The notes: generated by a model from the letters alone, not told the origin. Positions 9,955-20,807 are shown, counted from the stretch's first letter. The stretch: 64,000 nt of DNA from Adiantum capillus-veneris (GCA_014529385.2 CM043963.1:78230912-78294911); one strand, 5' to 3'. Translations and numbers: made by a program.

Positions 9955-11158
9955 TGTCACGTGACACATCCAACCCTATGTGTCCGTGGACAAGCTACAA
10001 CACGACCAGGGTTCAGTTCAGTCAAGTCAGTCTAGAATAAGAAGTGATTTGGCACTTTTATGAGTCTGTTTGCAGACCGTGCATGACCAGACACGTAGAG
10101 TAGATGCATATCCTCCGGTTGCACACAGCATGATCATCAGCATTCCCATCAGAATCCATCACGGGAATTTTCCAGTGCATTAAAGCCTATTTTCCCTATT
10201 TTTGACATTTTTCACTTATTTATTAAGCGACTTTTGTTGGGAATTAGGTAGGGAAATTTTGCAAAGATAATATATAAGTAAACAAGAGCTAGCACTTTCT
10301 GGCAGAAGAAGGAGAGCATCAGACACTCAGTGTAGCAGGCCTCTGGAGACCCTTCTCAGCAAGATGACCCTCCCCTTCAACCTGGCGTTTTTGGAGCCTA
10401 ACAACCAGCATTTTTAGCCCTGCAATCTGCGTTTTCAGCCAGCCTATTCAGCGTTTCTGCACCAGCAAGATCAACGATTTCCATGGCAGTTTGACAACGT
10501 TTCCCATAACATTTTTACAGCAGCTTGGCAGCGTTTTTCAGCATTGGTGAATCAGCGATTTCAGCCATAGAAGACAAGCAATTTCAGCCCATGAACCTGC
10601 GTTTTTGAAACACCAACAACCAGCGTTTATAACAGCCTGCCTAGCGTTTTGGAACGAGTGCAGATCAGCGTTTAGGGAGAGCATTCCAGCGTTTTTGTCG
10701 CAGCATGAACTAGTGTTTTTGCAGTAGCAAATTCAGCCGACTAACCAAGAACTTAGCAGATAAAGAACACCCCGACAAGAAGCATCCCAAAGCATGCAGA
10801 TTTCACCCATAGTCTCGTCCTCGTCATCCACACCATCGACCTCGACATAGCAAGCATTTAGACTCATTGCATCAACCATTGTACCAGATTGTGCAATCAA
10901 TAGTAGACCACTCTCGCCATCGAGAGTGGGGCCTTTGGAGGACGGTTTTACGTCGTCTCTGGTGTCGTATTCTCTTCTTTCTCTATCTCTCAGTCTCAAC
11001 ACCTTCACGCACAGTGTCTATTCACTTTGTTTGTGATCACTTGCACTCTCTCATTAAAGCACGGAAGGCTCTCCCTTCCCTAAGAAAAGGAACCTTGAGC
11101 ACAGTTCGAAGCACTCATCTTGAGCAAAGTTCAACATTCACTTCTGCTGCACCTTACA
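9955..11158 (+). repeat. HDR-1 5' LTR
   Basis: It begins with the perfect 12-bp palindrome TGTCACGTGACA and ends CACCTTACA. Between about 10380 and 10725 a word close to AGCGTTTTTGCAG recurs some 16 times at 20-35 bp spacing. It then carries a CT-rich patch and the AAGGAACCTTGAGCACAG block seen in all HDR LTRs. It retains 72 bp (10769-10840) that are missing from the 3' LTR. Confidence 0.92.
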
Positions 11159-11159
11159 T

Positions 11160-11171
11160 TGGTATTAGAGC
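11160..11171 (+). other. HDR-1 primer-binding site
   Basis: TGGTATTAGAGC starts one base after the LTR. It differs by one C-to-T change from TGGTATCAGAGC, which HDR-4 retains at the same place. Confidence 0.8.
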
Positions 11172-11629
11172 TTTGGCAGTGTTCTGTATCACTCAAGGAA
11201 AGAACCACAGTATTTTTTTGCTTGTTGCGGTTGCACGTAACCCAAGTCCTCTTGGGCGTGTCGATTCCTAATCGTGTTTTTGAAGAGTGACAGGAAACCC
11301 AAGAAAGAAGGGCTTGTCCAGCCTCCCCTTGTGCCTCTTTTCACTCATTGAGAGCGGACCATGCACTTAGCGGCCGGCCAATCGAAATGAGGTGGAAAAA
11401 AGCAACCTTAGTGTGAGCGCAAGGCCGCCAAGGGGTGCGCCCGCGGAAAAGAGCAAAACTCGGGTGAAGAGAAGATCCTTCTCTAACACAGATTGCAAGC
11501 GAAAGAAGAACCTCAAGAACCCAAGAACCTCAAGACCCCCAAGATCCTCAAGACCCCCAAACACCCAAGAACCCAAGATCCACAAGAACCCAAGTTCCTC
11601 GTGAACTTAAGAACCAAAGATCACAGTGT

Positions 11630-12908
11630 ATGGTCATCACCCGAAGCGGAATGGATACTTCGCATGGAGGTGAAGGGCATGAAAGTAGTGAAGAAGAGTT
11701 TCCTCACCATGGAGGTTTTCGTGACTCTCCCCCTTCGCCATCTACGCCAGGGATTGCACCAAATCCTATGGAGGCTTCTGGCCAAGTCGATGATGGACAT
11801 GATGGCACAACAACAAGAAGCGAATCGTGTTGCGCTGGCACAATAAGAAGCGACTCGCATTACTTTGGAACGCGAGCGTGATGCACGAAAAGAAAGAAAA
11901 GCACAAAGAAAGGAGGCAGCCGAAGAAAGATGAGCGGCCTTGGAGGCCAATCGTGAGGTTGAGAGAGACCTATGCACACAAGAATTGGTTCGACAGGTTC
12001 TTGCCTCGAAGTCCGAACCAGCCAAAGATGTTGGTAGTTCCTCAAGTGGCGCAAGCCAAGATTCGGACTCCAACAACTCAGTCACAGAGAAGATCCAGTT
12101 CAATAAGTATGATGGTAAGATGGATGCCATGGTTATTCATCCTTGGTTGCATCAATTTAATGCTTATTTTGCAACAACTAAGAAGACAGGAAATAGCAAG
12201 GTTTTGACGGCAGCTATGTACCTTGCTGGTGATGCCATCAATTGGTACCACGCATGGCAAGAGGCACAGTTAGCCGCGCACCTACAGGAAGCCGACGAAT
12301 TCACGCCCCTTTCCTTCAATTGGGCTGATTTTCAAGACAAGCTCAAGGCGCAATTTATGCCCCCACAGTACCTAGCACGATTGAAGGACGATTGGCACGG
12401 TCTCAAGCAAAATGGTATGCCGGTTATGTCTTTCTCTAATCGTGTTTTGCAGCTCGGCACTCAATTACGCAAATCGGATGCGGAGCGCAAGGAGGCATTC
12501 CTTTATGGATTGGACGAGTATATCAAGTACGATGTCGAGGTGCTCGATCCAATCGATCTCAACAAGGCGGTAGCGATTGCTCTTGCACAGGAGATGAAGC
12601 ACAACAAGGGAAAGCCTAAGGAAAACAAGACTTCAACAAGTACCTCTCAGACTTCTCAGAACCCTCAGAATGGTAAGAGCGGTAAGAATGGTAAGAACGG
12701 TAACTCTTTTAACCAATCTTCCAATATTCTCTCAGAAAAGAACTCTTCCAATGAACCTAAGGGTAAGGCTAATACAATTGCTAAACCTAAGCTCACTCCA
12801 AATGAAAAGGTAGCACAAGGAAATTTAGGAGGATACATCACGTCGGAAGAGCAAAACACTTATTCCAAGGAAGGTCGTTGTTTTCATTGTCATAAGAACA
12901 TGTCCTAA
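11630..12908 (+). pseudogene. HDR-1 Gag: charged N-terminus, capsid-like domain, truncated zinc knuckle
   Basis: The start MVITRSGMDT is shared with HDR-2, -3 and -4, which supports ATG 11630. A frame change near 11766 moves into SMMDMMAQQQEANRVALAQ, followed by an Arg/Glu-rich helix. From 11940 a 322-codon frame carries a retrotransposon Gag domain: NKYDGKMDAMVIHPWLHQFNAYF, then INWYHAWQ, then FQDKLKAQFMPPQY. The protein should form the particle that packages element RNA. The CCHC knuckle reads CFHCHK and then stops, where HDR-4 has a full CFQCHTKGHVKRDC. Neighbouring frames show further indels, so this copy is inactive. Confidence 0.85.
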
Positions 12909-12981
12909 GCTTGAATCGAATGAATCTAACGGATCCACAGAACCCACTTTCTCTGTCAATGTAATAAATGACAACACGAGT

Positions 12982-13480
12982 GTGCCCCAAGTTTCTCATG
13001 ACCCTCCCATTGATGAGTCTCTCATTAAATGTTATGGTCATATGATGGGGCAGCGTTTTGTTATATTGTTTGACCCAGGCAGTATGCATGATGTGATTAG
13101 TCCCTCTCTTGTTGAGAGAGCCTGCCTACAGGTTTGTCAGAAATCTCCTCTTGAGGTCTCTGGCTTCGCTCCCGGTATGGATTCTCTCATCACGAAGGAG
13201 TGCCTTGATGTGTTGTTTAATTCAACAAGCTGCTTTCCATAGAATTTTTTTTGTCTCTCCTCTCTCAGGATGTGATATGATTTTGGGCATTCGATGGTTT
13301 CGTGAGCATAATCCTCTCATTGATTGGGCGGAAAATACGTTCACTTTCAATGCCAAAAGTGACTCTCCCATTGTCATTCGTGTAGAGCAAGTTGTTCATT
13401 CTCAATCTCTCATTTCTAATGTGCAGGCGAAGATTGAAGGGATTCAGGAGAAGGAGACTCTATCGGTCTCGTCTTCTCCA
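12982..13480 (+). pseudogene. HDR-1 aspartic protease-like region
   Basis: The frame after Gag encodes FVILFDPGSMHDVIS, aligned with the catalytic D-S/T-G loop of retroviral-type aspartic proteases, followed after a frame change by DMILGIRWFREHNPLIDW, the usual second conserved block (ILGxxW). The catalytic loop reads Asp-Pro-Gly rather than Asp-Ser-Gly; HDR-4 keeps Asp-Ser-Gly. The protease would cleave the Gag polyprotein. Frameshift near 13235 and the loop change make activity unlikely here. Confidence 0.75.
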
Positions 13481-14550
13481 AAGCATGATACACATGATTT
13501 GCATAATGATAAGCATGATGAATTCCATGATGATTTGGATGATAAGGACAAGCATGATGATTTGCATGATGATCAAGATGTGTTTTCTCACAAGCATGAT
13601 GATTTGTATGATCAAGACGTGATTGTTCACAAGGATGATGGTTTATTTGATGCTTTTTATAGCGAAGCTAACCTCGTTGCAGATTCGATCAATCACGAAG
13701 AATCGATCTTGGCTTTCGAGTCGAGGTCCACAGCACCCCCCAAGCAGATTCGATCAAACACGACGAACCGATCTTGGCTCTCGAGCCTAGGTCCAAAGAA
13801 CCCTTACATGAAGTACTGTGTGTGCGAATGATTCGTCAGCACGCATTGTTCGAGTGTTTCATTTGTGATCGTTTCTTGTATTATAGTCAGCGTCTTTATG
13901 TGATCCCTTTTCTTAGGCATGACATATTGTACGTTGAGCATGTTTCACTCATGAATGAGCACAGATGTATGCGGATTATTCATGAAAAGCTGAAAAGTAT
14001 GCATTCAAGGAAGTCACATTTCATGTCTCTTCCTTGGCACGACACAGTTGTAGAAAGAGCACTAGAAAGTATGAGCACCAAGCATGGGCATTTTCGTTGT
14101 GAATTGCCACTGTTGATTGATTTAGATCAGCAAGACGAGTCGATCTCATTGTTTGCGTGTGTGTGGTGAACGGTTTGACACTCCATCTATTTGTTCATCT
14201 ACATTGCATGCACAGTCTTTTAGGAAGACAAGATTTTTTTTAGTCACTTTACATGGCATAGGTATGTTCATGTTTTTGTGTTGGAAGTGGTTTTAGGAAT
14301 TTTCATCCTCGGAGATTCTTGAAGAAGGTAGACGTATGGTTCTAGACGAAGTGGAAGCATTGAAGATGACTTTGTGTTGCTTTCGGCACGGCCCATAGAA
14401 GAAGACTTTGCAGACCTTTATGAAGTTCAAGTATCGCACGACCCACACATCAGAGTGGGCCAGCGAAGAGTCCTTTCGAGGATTCCGGATATTGTTGGCG
14501 ATCTCCCTCGATGCCATACAGTTCAATATCAATACCTCACTTTGAAAAGG
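13400..14550 (+). pseudogene. HDR-1 His-Asp repeat and unrecognised C-terminal region
   Basis: After VQAKIEGIQEKETLSVSSS the protein enters a tract built of KHDDLHD and DLDDKD-like units (about 13481-13640), then HKDDG and a SEANLVADSINHE block. A frame break near 13740-13800 leads to the conserved region: HALFECFICDRFLYY, VIPFLRHDILYVEHVS, IHEKLKSMHSRKS, SLPWHDTVVERA and KHGHF. A last block, DLYEVQVSHDPHIRVGQRRV, runs up to the polypurine tract. I recognise no enzyme motif. The position between protease and 3' LTR is where env-like or accessory frames sit in other elements, but nothing here looks like an envelope: no membrane segment or signal peptide is evident. Confidence 0.7.
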
Positions 14551-14556
14551 AGGGGA

Positions 14557-15692
14557 TGCCACGTGACACATACAACCCTATGTGTCCGTGGACAAGCTAC
14601 AGCACGACCAGGGTTCAGTTCAGTCAAGTCAGTCTAGAATAGGAAGTATCTGTCACTTTTGTGAGTTTGTTCGCAGACCGTGCATGACCAGACACGTAGA
14701 GTAGATGCATATCCTCCGGTTGCACACAGCATGATCATTAGCATTCCCATCAGAATCCATCAGGGGAATTTTCCAGTGCATTAAAGCCTATTTTCCCTAT
14801 TTTTGACATTTTTCACTTATTTATTAAGCGACTTTTGTTGGGAATTAGGTAGGGAAATTTTGCAAAGATAATATATAAGTAAACAAGAGCTAGCACTTTC
14901 TGGCAGAAGAAGAAGGACAGCATCATGCACTCAGTGCAGCAGGCCTCTGGAGACCCTTCTCAGCAAGACGGACCCCCCCTTCAACCTGGCGTTTTTGGAG
15001 CTTAACAGCCAGCGTTTTCAGCCCCTGCAATCTGCGTTTTCAGCCAGCCTATTCAGCGTTTCTGCACCAGCAAGATCAGCGATTTCCACGGCAGTTTGAC
15101 AGCGTTTCCCACAGCATTTTTACAGCAGCTTGGCAGCGTTTTTCAGCATTGGTGAATCAACGATTTCAGCCATAGAAGACCAGCAATTTCAGCCCATGAA
15201 CCTGCGTTTTTGGAACACCAACAACCAGCGTTTATAACAGCCTGCCTAGCGTTTTGGAACCAGTGCAGATCAGCATTTTAGGGACAGCATTCCAGCATTT
15301 TTGTCGCAGCATGAACTAGCGTTTTTGCAGTACCAAATTCAGCCGAAGAACCAAAGACTTAGCAGATAAAGAACCTCGACATAGCAAGCATTTAGGCTCA
15401 ATGCATCAGCCATTGTACCAGATTGTGCAATCAATAGTAGACCACTCTCGCCATCGAGAGTGGGGCCTTCGGAGGAGGGTTTTACAACGTCTCTGGTGTC
15501 GTATTCTCTTCTCTCTCTATCTCTCAGTCTCAGCACCTTCACGCACAGTGTCTATTCACTTTGTTTGTGATCACTTATACTGTGTCATTAAAGCACGGAA
15601 GGCTCTCCCTTCCCTAAGAAAAGGAACCTTGAGCACAGTTCGGAGCATTCATCTTGAGCAAAGTTCAACATTCACTTCCGCTGCACCTTACA
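14557..15692 (+). repeat. HDR-1 3' LTR
   Basis: It follows the purine tract AAAAGGAGGGGA and starts TGCCACGTGACA, one change from the palindrome of the 5' LTR. It ends CACCTTACA before the second cctca. Relative to the 5' LTR it lacks one 72-bp block and differs at scattered sites, so the insertion is not recent. Confidence 0.92.
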
Positions 15693-15697
15693 CCTCA

Positions 15698-15765
15698 ATA
15701 GTATGCCATCGATTATTGATCAAAAAAGGGATGTGAAGATGATTTGGGAATGACTTGCTTCTTTA
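15698..15765 (+). pseudogene. Copia-2 gag continuation after the HDR-1 insertion
   Basis: Downstream of the second target duplication the interrupted gag frame continues (NSMPSIIDQKRDVKMIWE) to a TGA near 15750. This confirms that HDR-1 inserted into coding sequence. Beyond it, 15766-16003 shows no readable motif, and the element is then cut off by the Gypsy-1 LTR remnant. Confidence 0.65.
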
Positions 15766-16003
15766 TAAGATCGAATTTCATTGGTGAGGTGGGTTGCTTT
15801 GGAGGTGCAATTGTGTCAAAGTCTTTGGCCAGTTCTAGGAACGGTTTCTTTTTGGCGAAGTTAATTGAAAGCATTGACTTCTAGGGCTTTTTGAGCACCT
15901 TGTTTTTAGCAAAAGAGCTTCTGGGCGTCAGCTTTTGTATCCATTGCTTTTGGGCCTTAGTGCCTTATATGAGCCTACTCTGGCAGATCAGTGCATGATG
16001 GCA

Positions 16004-16200
16004 CGAATTCCATTGCCGACCCACTTCCTGTCTGCTGGTAAAACTACCGTTCACATTGGCCATACAATGTCCGACCATTTGCAACTTCAAAAAGAGGGTC
16101 TCAAAAATAAAACAAAAATCATTGAAAAGAAACCAACAACTAAGGTTAGCAGTTGCCACGTCCTTGTGACATAGTTAACAGTTGCCACGTCGTCGTGACA
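16004..16200 (-). repeat. Gypsy-1 3' LTR remnant
   Basis: Read on the minus strand, TGTCACGACGACGTGGC begins right after a purine tract (gatttcaagagggcggta). The 197 bp match 49081-49274 with about a dozen differences, starting from the shared GAATTCCA. Only the U3 start is present; the rest of the LTR is missing at its junction with Copia-2 sequence. Confidence 0.8.
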
Positions 16201-16371
16201 TACCGCCCTCTTGAAATCGTAGACGTTCTCGATTGCATACCATAAATACACGCCACTGATGATCTTGTGTTGTTAGCACTCTTTTATCATCGCATATATT
16301 TACAAGAAAGGTCGTAACACATAGATACAAATGACTTAATGAGACCTTCATACTTCTGTCATTTCCATCTT

Positions 16372-17756
16372 TTACACTGAATTCATATGTACATTTGATG
16401 TGCTAGTCCTATCATTACCCCTCCTTTGCACACGTTGGGTTGGGGCATAAGTAGGTTGTAACCCAGAGAATTCAAGGTAAAGCTGCAAGACATTTGGTGA
16501 CTTTGAGAGTTCATGCTCTTCCATCCACTTTGCATTAATAGGTGGATAGTTTTTGAACTTCACCAAGTAGTGTCTTGCAACCTGTCCTTTAACTTTTCTG
16601 TCCTTATGTGCCAAAACTTGCTCAGGTAACACGATCTCATCAAGTTCCTCAACTTCTAGATCCTCAAGTTCCTCAACTTGGCTGATCCTCATCTTGCATA
16701 TCTTCTGGCACATCACCCACGAAGGGTCTTAGAAGACTCACATGGAACGCATTATGAATCTTCCATGCATCAAGCAATTTTAGCTTGTAAGCCACATCGC
16801 TGATCTCAAGTACTTGAAAAGGCCCATAGTAACGCATGCTGAGCTTAGGAAACAGCCGTTTCTTGCCCTTCATCTTCTTTAACCTTGCCTTTTCGAACCT
16901 TAACAGAACCTAATCACCAAGTGATAACAACAATTCACCACGGTGACGATCAACATCCTTTTTCTGCTTTGCTCGAGTCTTCTCCAAAGCAACTTTAATT
17001 TTGTTGTAATTTCATCCATGTTTTCAACATATTGATCTGCCTCAAAGATCTTGTCCTTTGTATGCAGAATGGGAGGAAGTTTTTTGCCGCCTTCAACAAT
17101 CTCAAAAGGTGCTTTGCCAGTCGACGAATGCACCGTATTATTGTACGCATACTCAAGCATAGGCAAATACTGTTCCCACTTGCCCTTATTATCTGACACA
17201 CAGCATTTCAGCAGATCTAAGATAGTAGAATTAGCCTCTTCTGACTGTCCATCAGTTTGTGGATGAAACGAAGACGAGAACTTGAGAGTGTAGTGCCCAT
17301 GTTCTCAAACAATCCTCTCCAGAACAAACTTGTCATGCGAGGATCACGATCATTCATAATCGATTGTGGCATACCATGGTACTTAAACACATTGCACATA
17401 AACAAGCGTGCCATCTGATCAGATTTTATCTTCTTCCTAACAGGGATAAAATGGGCTTGCTTGCTGAACCTGCAAATAATGGTCCATATACCATCATTCC
17501 CTGTCGGCGTTCTTGAAAGATCAAAGATAAAGTCCATAGCAATGCTTTTCCATGGCTTATCCGGAATCGGCAGTGGTTGTAACAACCTTGGTGCCTTTTG
17601 CCTGTCAAACTTGACCTTTTGGGAAATTATGCATGGTCGCACAAAGGCATCCACATCTCTCCTCAAGATAGGCCAATAGAAGAATGTCTCCACCGCTTTA
17701 AGTGTCGCATCAATTTCACGATGCCCTGCATACGGTGAGACACGACTCTCTTCCAT
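16372..17756 (-). pseudogene. Gypsy-1 integrase and chromodomain (broken)
   Basis: The minus-strand order is integrase core then chromodomain, typical of plant chromoviruses. Visible are the zinc-binding approach YAGHREIDATLKAVETFFYWP, the catalytic-core start PWKSIAMDFIFDLSRT with the first acid, DRDPRMTSLFWRGLF with the second acid, and later LPMLEYAYNNTVHSSTGKAPFEIV. They are followed by YYGPFQVLEISDVAYKLKL and the chromodomain HYLVKFKNYPPINAKWMEEHEL (about 16500-16600). The zinc CxxC reads CIISQK, so one cysteine is lost. Frame breaks lie near 17217, 16900 and 16700. The chromodomain would normally steer integration to particular chromatin. Confidence 0.88.
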
Positions 17757-17794
17757 GACCTATGGCCTAGTGACACAAAGTCTGCCATGCATCA

Positions 17795-19056
17795 TCATAA
17801 AACCATCTCTGAGGAGGTAGTGCTCATGATGTTGCCCCTCTTGCAACTGCTCAAAAATCCTTGCAAAATCTTCATCATAACATACTGTTCCTTCATGTCA
17901 TCTAACTCATGATGATAAGGAATTGACACAATTGAAATTTGTGGCTTCCTTGATAACGCATCAGCCACAACATTCTTCTTGCCTTCCACATGCATAATCT
18001 GGAAGTGGAACATAGAAAGAATGTTTGCCCATTGCATATGCTTTTCGGATAACTTTGACTGTGTCAAGAAGTATCGCAAGGTCCGATGGTCTGTTTGGAC
18101 AACAAAATCAACACCTAAAAGGTAGTGCTTCCAGCTAGAAAGCGCATGAATCACGGCCAAGAGCTCTTTCTCATAGACTTGCATAGTCTTCTCTAGCCCT
18201 TGCAAAATTCGGCTTTCATAAGCTACTACCCGTCCATCTTGCATTAGCACCGGTCTGATGTTACTGCCACACGCGTCACACTGGACCACAAATGACTTCC
18301 TGAGGTCTGGCAAAACAATTACCGGATTTGAAGTCAACTTTTCCTTTAAGAGACTAAAAGCTGAAATCTCTTTTTGGGTCCATCTGAAAGTGACCTCTTT
18401 CTTTTGCAAAGCGTGAAGAGGTGATGCTATCTCTGCAAAATTCCTGATAAACCTTCTATAGTAGGAACACAATCCCAAGAAGCTTCTGACATCGTGCAGA
18501 GTCTTCAAGTCTGGCCATGTCTTAATAGCTTCGACCTTTGCGGGATCCATTCTGACACCATCCTTTGAGACTATGTGGCCAAGAAAGTGGATCTCTTCCA
18601 AGAAGAATTCATTTTTCTTAGGATTGACAAGTAGCCTGTGATTGCGTAGCTCTTCGAACACAATGGTCAAGTGATGCCTATGCTCCTCTTCATTCTTCGA
18701 ATAGACTATCATGACATCGAAGAATGTCCCAACAAACTGTTGATGCGAGCGGAAAATCCGGTCCATCATTTTGTTGAACGTGGGAGGAGCATTTGTTAGA
18801 CCAAATGGCATCACTAAGAACTCATAAAGACCAAATGTTGTTCTGAACGCAGTCTTGTGCACATCCTCTGGCCTTATACAAATCTGATGGTACCCACCCT
18901 TAAAGTTTTCTTGCTGAAAATTGCAGCACCCTCTAAACGATCGAGAATATCATCAATTCTAGGAATAGGAAACCTATTCTTGATGGTATTCTTATTCAAC
19001 GCACGGTGATCAATACACGTGCGCCATGAGCCATCCTTTTTCTGCACTAGGAGCAT
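17795..19056 (-). pseudogene. Gypsy-1 reverse transcriptase and RNase H (broken)
   Basis: From right to left: [35 protein letters not shown], a frame change near 18870, then TAFRTTFGLYEFLVMPFGLTNAP, the active-site box, LGHIVSKDGVRMDP, and VRSFLGLCSYYRRFI in the connection. RNase H follows (VVQCDACGSNIRPVL, YEKELLAVIHALSSWKHYLLG, TDHRTLRYFL). The catalytic box reads FDVM where Gypsy enzymes have YxDD or FxDD, so the second aspartate is lost. It lies between the protease fragment and integrase in normal Gypsy order. Confidence 0.9.
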
Positions 19057-19100
19057 TGGGGAGCAAAAGGGTGAAGAACTAGGCTGAATCAGTCCCTTCT

Positions 19101-19703
19101 CTAATAACTACTCAACTGGCCCATAATCTCTTTCTGCTGCGCCGCACTAATCCTGTAAAAAGATCTATTTGGTGGGCTACACCTTGGCACCAAATCTATC
19201 CGATGATCCTTAGGTCTCTCTGGCGACAATTGCGACGGTAATGAATTAGAAAAACAGTCACTAAACTTTTGCAAAAATGTTGACCTTTCTTTATCTAACA
19301 CAGAGAAATTTGACTGACAATTATCTGAGACATCCCGTGCAAAAATCAAGTACATAGAAAGATGATTCTTTATTACAGAAGTGATAGGGGAAGCAGATAC
19401 AATAGGGAACTCCCCTTTGAGCTCTATATCCAAAACATGAGTTTTGCCCCTATGCTGAAGGGTGATGGTCTTGCCGAAGGCATCCAGCACGCCATGCACT
19501 CTGAACATCCACGGAATTCCAAGTAGCGCATAACACCCTTCCAGTGGCATGATATAAAATTCTTCTGTATCTACATATGACTGAATATGCAAATGCAGCT
19601 TTCCAATAATGAGAGTAACACACTCTGAGTGGCCAGGACACGCCAACCCTGCCTGTGCTGTGTATCCTATCTCTTCAGCTCTGATGCCCAGCTTCATAGC
19701 TAA
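19101..19703 (-). pseudogene. Gypsy-1 protease C-terminal part and RT leader, cut by HDR-2
   Basis: The frame reads AMKLGIRAEEIGYTAQAG, HSECVTLIIGKLHLHIQSYVD and EGCYALLGIPWMFRVHG, the second half of a Gypsy aspartic protease, then the linker to RT with PPNRSFYRISAAQQKEIMGQL. The N-terminal catalytic half (FFDPGAKSNFISPEL) lies 25 kb away at about 44545-44600. The two halves abut the ends of HDR-2 LTRs. Confidence 0.88.
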
Positions 19704-20807
19704 TGTAAGGTGCAGTTGAATGAATGTTGAACTTTGCTCAAGATGAGTGCTCCTCAAGGTTCCTTTTACTTAGGGAAGGGAGAGCCTTCCGTTCTTTATG
19801 AGAGAGTGCAAGTGATCACAAACAAAGTGGATGAAGGTGCATGAGACTGAGAGATAGAGAGAATACGACACCAGGAAGTTGTCAAACCCTCCTCCAAGGG
19901 CCCCTCTCTCGATGGCGAGAGAGGTCTATGCTATTGATTGCACAATCTGATACAAGGGGCTGATGCAATGAGTCTAAATGCTGCTATGCAAGGTCGACGG
20001 TGCGGACGACGAGGACGAAGCTAAGGCGAATGCTGTGAGTTGGTTCTTGTCGCACCAAATTGGGGCTGATCTGTGTGCTTAGTGCCTTGCTGAAAATGCT
20101 GCCTTAGGCTGAGGAAAAACACCGACTTACTGTTGCAAAAACGCTATCTCTGCTGTTCAACAACGCTGAAATGCTGCCTTTCCAAAATGCTGGCCTGATG
20201 GTAGCAAAACTCTGGTTCTAATGCTGTCCACAACGCCGGTCTGCTGGACCAAAAACGCTAGGCTTGCTGGGTTAAAAACGCTGGTGCAAAGGCTGCAAAA
20301 GCGTCGTATAAGGCTGCTGAAGATCGCCAAGGTTATGGGGCTGAAAACGCTGGCTATGATGCTTGAAAAACGCTGAATTGGGGGGCCTTCAAAACTCTGC
20401 GCTTTGATGGTTCTTGCTTGAGAAGTTGCCTGTCGAGCAATGCTCCTGCTACCTCTTCTGCTGTGGAATGCTAGCCCTGGTTTCCTTATATATTATCTTA
20501 CTCATTTTGCCCTAGCCAGTTTCCCAACAAAAGTCACTTAATAAATAAGTGAAAAATGTCAAAAATAGGGAAAATAGGTTTTTGGCTCTGTAAAATGATC
20601 CTGATGGAATCTAATGGGAATGCTGATGATCATGCTGTGTGCAATCAGAGGATATGCATCTAATCTAAGTGTCTGGACATGCACGGTCTGCGAACAGACT
20701 CATAAAAGTGTCAGATCACTTCCTAAGCTAGACTCACTGGACTGATTGAACCCTTGTCATGCTGTAGCTTGTCCATGGACACGTAGGGTTGGATGTGTCA
20801 CGTGACA
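19704..20807 (-). repeat. HDR-2 3' LTR
   Basis: On the minus strand it opens with the palindrome TGTCACGTGACA (20796-20807), preceded by the purine tract in 20808-20825, and closes ...CACCTTACA at 19704. It has the GCGTTTT-type array and the AAGGAACCTTGAG block. The flank gctaa (19699-19703) matches actaa (44541-44545) at four of five bases, a target duplication with one change. Confidence 0.9.

Larger units (their letters stand above)
9955..15692 (+). mobile_element. HDR-1: complete LTR element lacking reverse transcriptase, flanked by cctca
   Basis: A 1204-bp 5' LTR (9955-11158), a primer-binding site, gag, a protease region, a His-Asp repeat with a C-terminal region, a polypurine tract and a 1136-bp 3' LTR (14557-15692) lie in order. 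Both flanks carry cctca (9950-9954 and 15693-15697), a perfect 5-bp target duplication. Only 3.4 kb separates the LTRs and no RT, RNase H or integrase motif is present in any frame. The element must have moved with enzymes from another one. Gag and protease resemble Gypsy proteins, so a non-autonomous Gypsy relative is the best reading. Confidence 0.9.

Noticed and set aside
13400-14550. HDR C-terminal region as an env-like gene
   Set aside because: Position would fit, but no signal peptide, transmembrane segment or Cys pattern of a surface glycoprotein was seen.
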